7,981 bases of DNA from Bacteroidales bacterium H10 (GCA_001701295.1 DAAV01000048.1:39298-47278), one strand, 5' to 3'; shown: positions 1 to 6,890, counted from the first letter of the stretch. Translations and numbers: made by a program. The notes: a model not told the origin generated them from the letters alone.

Positions 1-37
1 GCAGAACTAACATGATAATGATGATTAAATGTCTCAT
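1..37 (-). CDS. N-terminus of an exported protein (partial, cut by left edge)
   Basis: An ATG lies 17 bases beyond the stop of the preceding lipoprotein frame and opens a frame that runs off the left edge. Only 12 codons are visible, reading MRHLIIIIMLVL. One arginine followed by an unbroken hydrophobic run is the look of the start of a signal peptide, so this is probably another secreted protein or lipoprotein in the same transcription unit. Function cannot be told from so little. The short gap, the same strand and the signal-like residues support a real gene; the brevity makes it tentative. Confidence 0.45.
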   Translation of the reverse strand, partial: MRHLIIIIMLVL

Positions 38-54
38 AAATTGCTAAATTGCGA

Positions 55-954
55 TTATAGGACAGGAACAATGGCAGCGGGGCTGGCCGATATCGGAGCG
101 ACGCATTGTATGCCTGGCATATTCCAAGTATATTTTAGTGTCTCACCCACTCCTTGGAAATTTATGGATGCTTCACATGGAGCTTCGTCAAAAGTATAGT
201 ACCAATGAGTTGCATCACTTGAAATTCTTATGGGATAACGTAATTCTGAATCATGGGAAGATGTGCCGTTATGGGAGAATGATACCGGCCCAACAATACG
301 ACCTCCAGGTACTGTAGCTTTGAAGGTAATGGTGGATTTACTCTTATAATTAGCCCAACCGAGCCACGTTTTCTTTCTGAAACAGAATTCGAGGTGTACT
401 ACACTTTCGCTACCGTTGAATCCTACTGCCATTTCAATAGTGTTGAATTTACGTCTGGCTTTCAATTTTACTTTTCTGTCGCCATATACTTTCCATCCTG
501 AGTCGTATTCTGGTCCTACAGAGTTCATAGAAGTACTGTTTAGGTTGAACGATCCCATTGCTGCCAGACACATAGGTGAATCTGTGGAGTAGTATGCACG
601 TCCCAGTTCCACCAGCTGATTGTAGTCTTCAATATCATGAAGATTTAGAATATCGCCTGCAATGGATACCTCGCAATTCTCATTAACAAGAAATGCTGCA
701 TCCAAATTGGTCATTGGTACATAGAACCCTGCATCTTCTTCGTATTTGGGGAAATATAGAGATGCGTATTTCTGCTCAAAAGCATTGTATCGCTCAGCAT
801 CGATTTCCTCCATAGCTGCCATTTCTTCCATAGCATCCCAATATACGTTCTGAATGGATTTGAAGTTAGGATGGTTTTGATTAACACACTCCATTTTTTC
901 TTCATCGGAAGAAAGGGCTGCAATATTTGCAACTGCATTTTTGAATTCTTCCAC
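55..954 (-). CDS. Body of the interrupted lipoprotein (299 codons), Bacteroides family of unknown function
   Basis: This is the long open frame after the amber codon. The first start-like codon is the GTG at 954, and it has no obvious ribosome site. Residues 1-80 are helical and acidic, with the pattern SDEEK, then F.S, then FEQKYASLYFP, seen in many Bacteroides surface lipoproteins. Residues 80-130 include a YNQLVELGRAYY segment. Residues 130-299 look beta-rich, with FRKKTWLGWANY near residues 192-203 and many aromatic residues. From memory this resembles the DUF4848-type group, but that is weak recognition and no function is known to me. There is no catalytic motif or membrane segment. It is more likely the rest of one lipoprotein than an independent cytoplasmic protein. 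Confidence 0.55.
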   Translation of the reverse strand: MEEFKNAVANIAALSSDEEKMECVNQNHPNFKSIQNVYWDAMEEMAAMEEIDAERYNAFEQKYASLYFPKYEEDAGFYVPMTNLDAAFLVNENCEVSIAGDILNLHDIEDYNQLVELGRAYYSTDSPMCLAAMGSFNLNSTSMNSVGPEYDSGWKVYGDRKVKLKARRKFNTIEMAVGFNGSESVVHLEFCFRKKTWLGWANYKSKSTITFKATVPGGRIVGPVSFSHNGTSSHDSELRYPIRISSDATHWYYTFDEAPCEASINFQGVGETLKYTWNMPGIQCVAPISASPAAIVPVL

Positions 955-980
955 GCTTTCAAAATAGAGTAAGGAGCTTT

Positions 981-996
981 CAGACTATCTAGTCTG
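981..996. repeat. Perfect 7-bp inverted repeat enclosing the amber codon
   Basis: Plus-strand cagacta (981-987) and tagtctg (990-996) are exact reverse complements with two bases between them. The amber codon is formed from 985-987, inside one arm. With only two bases between arms, an RNA hairpin would have to open one or two pairs to make a loop. A second pair of arms, acgctttc (953-960) and gaaagcgt (1007-1014), surrounds it. The structure could be chance, a regulatory hairpin, or a mutation hotspot that produced the stop. Confidence 0.5.
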
Positions 997-1107
997 ATTC
1001 GATCTGGAAAGCGTATCTTGTACGCTAGTGTCGGGCATCTCTACATCAGAACATGATGAGAGAGCAAGTGCCATGACGAACATGGCGAACATAATAAAAT
1101 TCTTCAT
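985..1107 (-). other. Lipoprotein signal peptide fragment (40 codons, ends in TAG)
   Basis: The ATG at 1107 starts MKNFIMFAMF, a short basic and hydrophobic N-region, then LALSSC with Cys19 at the cleavage site (lipobox L16-S17-S18-C19). Residues after the cysteine (SDVEMPDTSVQ) are acidic and polar, as in Bacteroidetes lipoproteins, where acidic residues near the cysteine often mark export to the cell surface. The frame ends after Arg40. As it stands it would yield only a lipid-anchored peptide of about 22 residues, which is why I read it as the detached start of the following body. Confidence 0.65.
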
Positions 1108-1191
1108 TTTGTTGTTTTAATTTGAATTAGATTATTTTGTTATTGATATCCATTTCTAAGTTATTTGACATATATAGAAATACATCGACAA

Positions 1192-1395
1192 TTATCCAAT
1201 AAAATGTCGAAGGATTGATTCTCCGTTTGAGTAGGGATATGGTAGCAGGCATACCGCGGCCAGTAGAGCAATGAAGACTATTGCTATTATTGCAGTACCC
1301 CATCTAACTAATGATGGAGGAATTTCACCTATGAGCTTACGGACTTTTTCAGAGCGAAGCTCGATTCTGTCATGGGTATCTGATGTTGTATTCAT
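1192..1395 (-). CDS. Orphan HlyD-type N-terminal membrane anchor, 67 residues
   Basis: Residues 10-33 read RIELRSEKV, then LIGEIPPSLVRWG, the N-terminal signature of Bacteroidetes HlyD-family adaptor proteins that work with peptide-exporting ABC transporters. One membrane helix follows at about residues 34-51, then LPYPYSNGE, where the periplasmic barrel-sandwich domain would begin. A HlyD adaptor usually runs to about 400 residues; this stops at 67 with a clean TAA, and none of the three frames downstream continues the family sequence. It is therefore either a remnant or a deliberately short form. It lies 39 bases after the YcaO gene on the same strand, so it is probably cotranscribed with it. 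It may interact with the exporter, act as an immunity protein, or do nothing; the sequence does not decide. A complete HlyD may lie upstream of the ABC gene, outside the window. Confidence 0.7.
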   Translation of the reverse strand: MNTTSDTHDRIELRSEKVRKLIGEIPPSLVRWGTAIIAIVFIALLAAVCLLPYPYSNGESILRHFIG

Positions 1396-1434
1396 TTTGA
1401 AACTTAGTTTGTAGTTGGACTTAAGGATTACTGT

Positions 1435-3267
1435 TTACAGTAATTTTTCTAATATATCCTTTTGTCTTATCATCATTCCCTTAAATTTTTCATTAAGAGA
1501 ATCGATAATCCGGAGCAACTCGATACCCTCTGTCAGTTCGGATAATTCCATTGAGGAAAGTCCGATAGGAAGTTTATGATCCTTAAATATCTCCAACGGA
1601 TTGTTAAAGTCGGAGATAACCTCATTTACAGTACTGTTATCAAAGCTTCTGCATAGAATCTTTCTGATATCTTCCAGATTGCAGCCATTCTTTTTAAGGA
1701 AAACGAATTTGGCTGCAATCGAGAAATAACGTTTGTTTGGACCGGCGTTGGCGGACAATACCTTTAGGAGAGCTATTGTTGTATCATAATCCCCGGTACG
1801 ATATGCAAGCATCATAACCAGTTGCAGGATATTCAGACTCCGCATGTCAGAGGATTTCTGGTAGAAGGCAAATGGAGACAGGTCTATCTGAAGCAGGTTC
1901 TTGTATGGTATTTTTACCAGCGACTTGAATAGTCTTTCAATCTCATCGGGATTTGAACTCGATATCCTGCCGAGTCCGGAAAGATCCGTCTCAAAAAAGA
2001 ACCTATTGTTGTTACTGAAATGGTCGGCATCGACATACGGAGTACTCATGCCGGGAATATAGATGTATAATGCCGGGATGTTGCTTGCCGTATTATCCCT
2101 GACATATATCTTATAACCCAACCTGTCTATAATTTTGAAGGCAATCTGGATATCAGTCCTGTTATCGACACCATATATTTCCGGATATAAAGAACCTTCA
2201 TATGAAAATTCTTCACCAAGAATCCATGACGGCCAGATTCCGGAACTGTTTTTAATTATGTTGTTGAAATTATCAAACCAGAAATCCCTGTCATAAGCCT
2301 TCTCATCCAGCCAAGGACTATCCAGCGACAAGCCACGGAACCCTTCCGCGGACTGGAATGCCTCCGTCAGACATCTTTCAAGAGCTATATCCTGAACAAA
2401 ATCAGCTCCAATTTTGAAATTGTAAGTCGAGTTTTGAGGATTCACGATATATGCGCCTACCACCGGGAGTCCCATTCCCATGGAGCAGTCCTTGATAATG
2501 ATTCGATATCCAAGAGATGTCAGCTTGTGATACATTTCAGAAGCTTTTGTTTCCGGGAAGGCCTCAATTGGCAAGGTCGGTGGGATGATCCTGTCAAAAA
2601 TCATTTTACGGACAGCAAAACGTTCAAATATTTCACAAATTCCCTGAAGAAAGGCTTCCTGATAAGAATTTCCGGCACACATTCCGTTTGATCCGGAAGC
2701 ACAGTAACAAAGTTCTATAGGCAAGTAAACCTCTTTATCTTCCGTTACTGAATAAAAAGGAATCATGATGGAATCGGCACTGCTCAGGTTCTCAAGAACC
2801 AAAGCCTCGATTTTCTCATTATCTTCAATGTTATTTGAAAACAAGGAGACTCCTTTATCCTTTATCTCTTTGATTGCTTCGGCCGTATTCTCAAAACGCT
2901 CATTGGGATCAAAGATGAATTCGGATTTAATCCCGATATTTCTGAGAGCCGGACATAAGGATGAATCCTTCCCTTCTAGAAGCTGATGTATCTGATGGAT
3001 GAAGGATGGCTCTATCAGGATCCTGTTCTGAAAGCGTTCCATAAATTCTCCATAGCCGGAAGCGAGGGCATACTCATACGTCCGGCCCTTCCCGTTTGTT
3101 CCGATATCAAAACAAGAGAGACCGGAATTGGATACGGTAAGTCTGCATGCGTAGAAATCATGCTTACACCAGGACTGTTCCCGAAGCAACACCCCTGTAG
3201 AAGACAGAAAATTTCTGATTTCCCTTATTGTTTCCTGTGGTAGCTTGTCTTTGTATTTCTTTTTCAT
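1435..3267 (-). CDS. YcaO-family ATP-dependent peptide-modifying enzyme, 610 residues
   Basis: YcaO enzymes use ATP to phosphorylate a peptide backbone amide so that a nucleophile can attack it, giving azolines, thioamides or amidines. Nucleotide and magnesium motifs are present: TNGKG at 57-61, EFMER at 74-78, SNGMCAGN at 193-200 and a glutamate-rich helix with E212, E215 and R216. A further conserved stretch is GADFVQDIALERCLTEA near 287-303, and IPGMSTPY follows. The length and the helical, TPR-like C-terminal third match E. coli YcaO (586 residues). The protein ends in KDILEKLL and lacks the proline-rich tail of azoline-forming YcaO enzymes. No ThiF/E1-like, TfuA or dehydrogenase partner is visible in the window. 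The ATG lies one base after the maturase TAA (TAATATG), so the two are translationally coupled and surely act in one pathway. The predicted substrate is the 72-residue precursor. The exact reaction is unknown; thioamide or amidine formation fits better than azole formation. Confidence 0.9.
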   Translation of the reverse strand: MKKKYKDKLPQETIREIRNFLSSTGVLLREQSWCKHDFYACRLTVSNSGLSCFDIGTNGKGRTYEYALASGYGEFMERFQNRILIEPSFIHQIHQLLEGKDSSLCPALRNIGIKSEFIFDPNERFENTAEAIKEIKDKGVSLFSNNIEDNEKIEALVLENLSSADSIMIPFYSVTEDKEVYLPIELCYCASGSNGMCAGNSYQEAFLQGICEIFERFAVRKMIFDRIIPPTLPIEAFPETKASEMYHKLTSLGYRIIIKDCSMGMGLPVVGAYIVNPQNSTYNFKIGADFVQDIALERCLTEAFQSAEGFRGLSLDSPWLDEKAYDRDFWFDNFNNIIKNSSGIWPSWILGEEFSYEGSLYPEIYGVDNRTDIQIAFKIIDRLGYKIYVRDNTASNIPALYIYIPGMSTPYVDADHFSNNNRFFFETDLSGLGRISSSNPDEIERLFKSLVKIPYKNLLQIDLSPFAFYQKSSDMRSLNILQLVMMLAYRTGDYDTTIALLKVLSANAGPNKRYFSIAAKFVFLKKNGCNLEDIRKILCRSFDNSTVNEVISDFNNPLEIFKDHKLPIGLSSMELSELTEGIELLRIIDSLNEKFKGMMIRQKDILEKLL

Positions 3268-3268
3268 A

Positions 3269-4408
3269 TTATATTCTTAAATCCTGGATTGTCAGTGGTT
3301 CAGTTGAAGATATATCCATTCGGGTTAAAAGATCATTTTGAATGTGCCGGATCAGGAGGAACAGGTCAAAACAATATACGGAAGGATTGTCAAACTCCAG
3401 CTCCTTGGAAAAACGATGGGCCAACATGCCACCGCCACATACTTTCTTGATACAGCAATTCCTGCATTTCTCACATAATGATGTATCTTTATGTGAATTA
3501 TAGTACAATTCAAAAATCGGATTGCTGAAGATATCGTCAAGGCTGTTGGATAATACGGAAAGGTTTTGCCTGTTATAGTTTTCACCACAAATCAACATAG
3601 TGTCAGGTACCGTGATGTCTCCGTCCGGTGTTATATCTACAACCCCGTTTTCGGAATTGCCTAAAATTTCCCCTCCTATATTTAGGTCTGGATTGCATAA
3701 CAGACGGATTATTGACTCAAAAGTACGGATGGAGATACGGTCCCTGTCTCCCATCCATATATCGTATAGTTGAGAAAGCCATATTCCGAACCCTCTGTTC
3801 TCGCTGTTATAGGTCTCATATGTGGCGTCATGTATAAGACAGTCAAGGAAACGTATGCCCAGCTTTTTAAAGAAAGAATAATAGGCAGCAGGACTTGTAT
3901 GTGTCGGAATGACAGACAACACCCCAACTTCAATGCCATGTGAAAGTGCCATTTCAATTCCTTTGATGGTCAATGGGAAAGCAGGGGAACCTGATTTGGT
4001 GATTCTGTCTCTGTTGGCATCTTCATTTCCGTCCAGACTAACCCCGATGCTTACATCATGCTCCTTAAAAAGACTGATCCATTCAAGATTCAAAATAGAG
4101 CCGTTGGTCTGGATGCTATATTTCACTTTGCCCGACTTTATATATTTGTCTGCAAGGTCAAAGAACCGATTGTAAAAATCGATACCGGCGATTAACGGCT
4201 CCCCTCCATGAAAAGTCAGCTCGATTGTTTTGGAAGGGATTGTTTTCAAGTAATCGTCAATACTTTTCAATGTCGCCACAACCACTTCTTGTGGCATTAT
4301 ATTCGAAAAGCGCAGATGCGATTTATCTGATTTGTTGAACAGGTAACAGTATTTGCAATTGAGATTGCAGATGGAAGAAACCTTAAGTATTATACTTGTA
4401 ATGTCCAT
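3269..4408 (-). CDS. Radical SAM/SPASM peptide maturase, FxsB-like
   Basis: This enzyme would use S-adenosylmethionine and an iron-sulfur cluster to make a radical modification in the precursor peptide. The cluster motif CNLNCKYC is at 14-21 (Cys14, 18 and 21), and the SAM-binding HGGEP is at 67-71. SIQTNG and GVSLDG.....NRDR further along match the family core. The SPASM region has Cys312, 315, 318, 319, 324 and 346; its CGGGMLAHRF (324-333) and FDNPSVYC (339-346) strongly recall FxsB. Known relatives in that group (FxsB, GrrM, XyeB) join an aromatic ring to the beta carbon of the residue two places on, forming a three-residue cyclophane. The position that is Cys in many SPASM proteins is Met328 here. 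The length of 379 residues is normal. The start codon sits only 13 bases after a hairpin followed by eight T, so expression is probably attenuated relative to the precursor. Enzyme class is confident; FxsB membership is from memory of motifs. Confidence 0.93.
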   Translation of the reverse strand: MDITSIILKVSSICNLNCKYCYLFNKSDKSHLRFSNIMPQEVVVATLKSIDDYLKTIPSKTIELTFHGGEPLIAGIDFYNRFFDLADKYIKSGKVKYSIQTNGSILNLEWISLFKEHDVSIGVSLDGNEDANRDRITKSGSPAFPLTIKGIEMALSHGIEVGVLSVIPTHTSPAAYYSFFKKLGIRFLDCLIHDATYETYNSENRGFGIWLSQLYDIWMGDRDRISIRTFESIIRLLCNPDLNIGGEILGNSENGVVDITPDGDITVPDTMLICGENYNRQNLSVLSNSLDDIFSNPIFELYYNSHKDTSLCEKCRNCCIKKVCGGGMLAHRFSKELEFDNPSVYCFDLFLLIRHIQNDLLTRMDISSTEPLTIQDLRI

Positions 4409-4420
4409 TGTTGTAAAAAA

Positions 4421-4475
4421 AATTGTGTCAAATCTTGCAACCCAGTGCTATTGAATTGCAAGATTTGACACAATT
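4421..4475 (-). terminator. 20-bp perfect hairpin with T-tract: leaky terminator or attenuator
   Basis: Plus-strand aattgtgtcaaatcttgcaa (4421-4440) and its exact reverse complement at 4456-4475 leave a 15-base loop. On the transcribed strand the second arm runs into eight consecutive T (complement of 4415-4422), the form of a Rho-independent terminator, although the stem is AT-rich. It lies between the precursor stop (4496) and the maturase start (4408). Such a site would let most transcripts end after the precursor and a minority continue into the enzymes, giving peptide excess over enzyme. It could also stabilise the short precursor RNA. Confidence 0.85.
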
Positions 4476-4481
4476 CAATAG
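4448..4481 (-). promoter_or_regulatory. 11-bp alternative hairpin that competes with the terminator
   Basis: Plus-strand ctattgaattg (4448-4458) and caattcaatag (4471-4481) are exact reverse complements with a 12-base loop. The arms share bases 4456-4458 and 4471-4475 with the 20-bp terminator stem, so the two folds cannot both be complete. In the minus-strand transcript the 11-bp hairpin is made first, and its loop presents the sequence that the terminator's second arm pairs with. This geometry resembles a terminator/antiterminator switch. What would tip the balance (translation of the precursor, a protein or a small RNA) cannot be seen. Confidence 0.6.
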
Positions 4482-4499
4482 TTAATCTGTTAAGATTAA
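4482..4499 (-). repeat. Small hairpin over the precursor stop codon
   Basis: Plus-strand ttaatct (4482-4488) and agattaa (4493-4499) form a perfect 7-bp stem with a 4-base loop. The precursor TAA (4496-4498) is inside one arm. A terminating ribosome would hold this hairpin open and would also sit next to the 11-bp hairpin that begins at 4481, so translation of the precursor could influence folding of the downstream switch. The stem is all AT except for one pair and weak on its own. Confidence 0.4.
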
Positions 4500-4714
4500 T
4501 TCTTTACGGGACGTGTGGGAACGACTCTTCTGTAATAGATGCTGTCATTCTTCTCAGACTCAACCTTGATTGATTCTGAATTTTCTGACATGTCGTCCTG
4601 ACAGAAGTTTTCCGACGCGCCACCGAGGATTGATTCGAGGTTGTTTTCCTGAATCATGCTCTCCAAAGAGACTTTCTCGGCAGAAGAGCTTTGAGAAAAG
4701 AATACTTTTTTCAT
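4496..4714 (-). CDS. RiPP precursor peptide with double-glycine leader, 72 residues
   Basis: Residues 1-32 form a leader: MKKVFFSQ, a serine-rich stretch, then the helical run SLESMIQENNLESILGG ending in Gly31-Gly32. That is the motif cut by the C39 peptidase of peptide-exporting ABC transporters. The predicted core (33-72) has two halves. Residues 33-58 are acidic and serine-rich, with eight Asp/Glu, two Lys and the only cysteine, Cys38, within FCQ. Residues 59-72 end in YYRRVVPTRPVKN and are basic with no acid. Aromatic-X-X candidates for a cyclophane-forming maturase are F37-C38-Q39, Y60-Y61-R62 and Y61-R62-R63. Position between an exporter and barrel gene and the two modifying enzymes supports the role. 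There is no Shine-Dalgarno site, as usual in this phylum. I do not recognise a named precursor family; it lacks the Cys-rich end common in GG-Bacteroidales precursors. Confidence 0.8.
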   Translation of the reverse strand: MKKVFFSQSSSAEKVSLESMIQENNLESILGGASENFCQDDMSENSESIKVESEKNDSIYYRRVVPTRPVKN

Positions 4715-4808
4715 TGTTGTTTCGGATATTTATTATGCCTCCCATTGACGTAGTTCGGCTTCCACGGCTTTAATGTACTATTTTGCTTAGTTTTCGTATT
4801 AGTCCTTA

Positions 4809-6890
4809 TTACAGCCGATTCATTTCGGCTTCGGATGCAGCTTTACCCTTGTATTTGCTTTTCTTGGGCTGGAACTGATACTGGACGCTCAGTGTTATCC
4901 CGCGCCTGTCATAACTCTGGTATTTGTTCATCAGAATACCGTATGTTTCCATGCTCCAGTCGTTGTTGCGGGTATTGAAAATATCGGTGGCTGTAAGTTT
5001 GATGGCGAGGGCTTTATTAAGGAATGTCTTACGCACGCTCATGTCCATCAAGAACCACGAGGCGGCAAAACGGTTGGTGTGCATATCGCCGCAGCTCTGT
5101 CCCCGCATATTGGCTGAGATATAAAAACCGCCGGGTAATGAAATGGAGTTCTGGAAGCTATATGAATATATGGGCTTGTCATAACGGTTTCCACCCAGTT
5201 TCATCCAGGGCTTTGACACCCCGAGAGTAACTTCCGGTTGCCAGCGTCTTACAGGATGGCTCCATATAAGGTATGTGCTTAACTCCGAGACATTGACATT
5301 GACTGGATGCAGGAGCATCTGGAGTGTCTGAGCCGGATAGACCTGCTTCACGAAAGCATATGTGTCAAGGCTTCTGATATAGTCAACCTGCAACATAAAG
5401 TCCTTCCACTGTCCGAACAACTGTAGATTGTGCATTTTTTCATCACGCAGCATGGGGTTGCCTCCCTCGATTTCATGTTCTCCGGCATAGGTCAGACCAC
5501 CTGTCAGTTGTGAATAAGGAGGTTTGACGGTCGCCATCCTGTAACTCAGGTTTATCATCGAGTTCTCGTTGAAGAAATAACCCAGGGATATGTCCGGTGT
5601 AAGGAAATTGTCTATGCGGCTCACATCCGTGTCTTTCTTCCCATCGACAGTGAAAAGATAATCGACATATTCATATCTCAGTCCGGCTGACAGACTGAAA
5701 TTCCCGAATTGTCTCGCCCACGAAATGAAGGCAGCCAATGAGGTCTGCTTTGCATCAGTTAGCGAAGAAGGGATATATGTACCGACTGTCTGGTTGAGCA
5801 TACGGTAATCGAGCTTGGTCCGGGTATAGGAATCCTGTGTGCCCACAGTCAGGTCACCTCCGGCAAACGGGAAGTCAAGATATGCCTTGCCTGCCCAAAG
5901 TGTGCTGTTCTGGTCCTGCGTTGAGTTTATGCTCTGCCGCCGGTTGTCGTCATAGCTCGTATCACTTGTCTTGTCGTTGTTCGCCCCTCTGTAATTACCG
6001 TCAAAATGGAAATGGTATCTTTCGGCGAATGTATTGTCATAGTAAAGGGATACAAGATGGTTCCTTGTATTGCCTTCTCCGGATATTCTGCGGGAAAGAG
6101 GTGTCTCGGAATCCATCCATTCGGTTCCGGTATTCAGCGGATCGGTGTGTGAATACATGAAGCGGTAGTATGCACCGAAAGACTGGTTCCCCTCCGAGAA
6201 ATTGAAGCCCAGTTTGCCTAATGCGCTGTTCTCCGGGAAAATGCTGTTAAATGTCGTGCCGATTTCAGTCGGTTTCCCTTCATAGGTCAGCCTATTGGTT
6301 GTGGAGCCTTTAATAAGGCTGTTGTCATGGTCATAATAACCGGTGCCGAACAACTCCCATTTCCTGGAATGATAGCTGAAATCAAGCATATCGTTCACAG
6401 ACCATTTGCGCCGGATACGGGTCTCGACCTCATTGCTTATGCTGAGCCCCCGTACAAAATTCCTGCGTGTCGTGATTTTGAGAACGGCATTGGTAGTGCT
6501 TGCATATTGGGCACCGGGGGCTAATATAAGCTCCACGTTCCGGATATTTGAGGATTGCAACTGACGCAGTTCCGAACCATCACGCATGAGTCTCCCATCA
6601 ATATATATTACGGGTGCGCCTTTCCCGGTCACGGAAACAGCATTGTCCTCGACATAAAGCATCGGTAGCTGCTGTAGGACATCGAGGGCATTTCCGGCAT
6701 TTTGCAGACTTGAACCAGCTATGGTGGAAACCAGCGAACTTCCTACGAGTTTTGTAGCCGGTTGTTTTGCTTTGACCACGACCTCTTGCAGCTCCCGGAT
6801 TAAAGAATCTGAAGATAGAGCCTCCTGTGAATGAGCATGACTCCATACCGATAGGGTCAGGATTAAAAATGATAGATACCTGGTTTTCAT
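4809..6890 (-). CDS. Outer membrane beta-barrel protein with TonB-plug-like domain, 693 residues
   Basis: The protein sits in the outer membrane and probably moves or binds a peptide-sized substrate using TonB energy. MKTRYLSFLILTLSVWSHAHSQ is a clear signal peptide, so I use the ATG at 6890 rather than the in-frame ATG 17 codons earlier (6941), which would put polar residues before it. After LQEVVVKAK (about residues 34-42), the plug region spans about 50-145 (DVLQQLPMLYVEDN, PVIYIDGR, APGAQYAS). Alternating beta strands fill the rest, ending in ITLSVQYQF and the tail KSKYKGKAASEAEMNRL, typical of the Bacteroidetes outer membrane beta-barrel family. The carboxypeptidase-regulatory-like N-terminal domain found on many members is missing. 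It lies 63 bases after the ABC gene and 94 bases before the precursor. Location suggests a role in releasing, taking up or resisting the peptide; an ordinary nutrient receptor is less likely. Confidence 0.85.
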   Translation of the reverse strand: MKTRYLSFLILTLSVWSHAHSQEALSSDSLIRELQEVVVKAKQPATKLVGSSLVSTIAGSSLQNAGNALDVLQQLPMLYVEDNAVSVTGKGAPVIYIDGRLMRDGSELRQLQSSNIRNVELILAPGAQYASTTNAVLKITTRRNFVRGLSISNEVETRIRRKWSVNDMLDFSYHSRKWELFGTGYYDHDNSLIKGSTTNRLTYEGKPTEIGTTFNSIFPENSALGKLGFNFSEGNQSFGAYYRFMYSHTDPLNTGTEWMDSETPLSRRISGEGNTRNHLVSLYYDNTFAERYHFHFDGNYRGANNDKTSDTSYDDNRRQSINSTQDQNSTLWAGKAYLDFPFAGGDLTVGTQDSYTRTKLDYRMLNQTVGTYIPSSLTDAKQTSLAAFISWARQFGNFSLSAGLRYEYVDYLFTVDGKKDTDVSRIDNFLTPDISLGYFFNENSMINLSYRMATVKPPYSQLTGGLTYAGEHEIEGGNPMLRDEKMHNLQLFGQWKDFMLQVDYIRSLDTYAFVKQVYPAQTLQMLLHPVNVNVSELSTYLIWSHPVRRWQPEVTLGVSKPWMKLGGNRYDKPIYSYSFQNSISLPGGFYISANMRGQSCGDMHTNRFAASWFLMDMSVRKTFLNKALAIKLTATDIFNTRNNDWSMETYGILMNKYQSYDRRGITLSVQYQFQPKKSKYKGKAASEAEMNRL

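Larger units (their letters stand above)
55..1107 (-). pseudogene. Lipoprotein gene split by an in-frame amber stop
   Basis: The ATG at 1107 opens a lipoprotein signal peptide. The frame stops at a TAG (987-985) after 40 codons, and beyond it the same frame stays open to the TAA at 57-55. Start and body are exactly in phase (51 codons from the ATG to the GTG at 954), so one point change such as CAG to TAG explains the break. The intact product would be about 350 residues. No cysteine-led signal exists for the body alone, so without readthrough the large domain would stay in the cytoplasm or not be made. The alternatives are a recently broken gene, a sequencing error, or amber readthrough. The gene is last but one in the visible unit, after the RiPP genes, and could be a surface accessory or immunity lipoprotein; that role is inferred from position only. 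Confidence 0.7.

Noticed and set aside
953..1014. Invertible DNA switch between the arms acgctttc and gaaagcgt around the amber codon
   Set aside because: Inverting the 46 bases between the arms keeps the phase but puts another in-frame TAG just after the arm, so it would not restore the gene. The arms are short and no invertase gene is visible.
2434..3243. Several plus-strand open frames inside the YcaO gene
   Set aside because: They are short antisense readings of a well-supported coding region with no domain, signal peptide or motif.
4421..4475. Ends of an insertion sequence or a CRISPR repeat
   Set aside because: There is a single pair of arms with a 15-base loop, no flanking target duplication, no transposase and no repeated spacing. 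The T-tract on the transcribed side points to a terminator.
4496..4714. Precursor as a member of the GG-Bacteroidales Cys-rich family
   Set aside because: It shares the Gly-Gly leader, but the core has a single cysteine and a basic Tyr/Arg/Pro end, and the maturase pairs with YcaO instead.
4560..4745. A 61-codon frame overlapping the precursor with an upstream ATG
   Set aside because: It is out of phase with the precursor, has no recognisable motif and no good start context, and the precursor frame explains the region with a leader motif.
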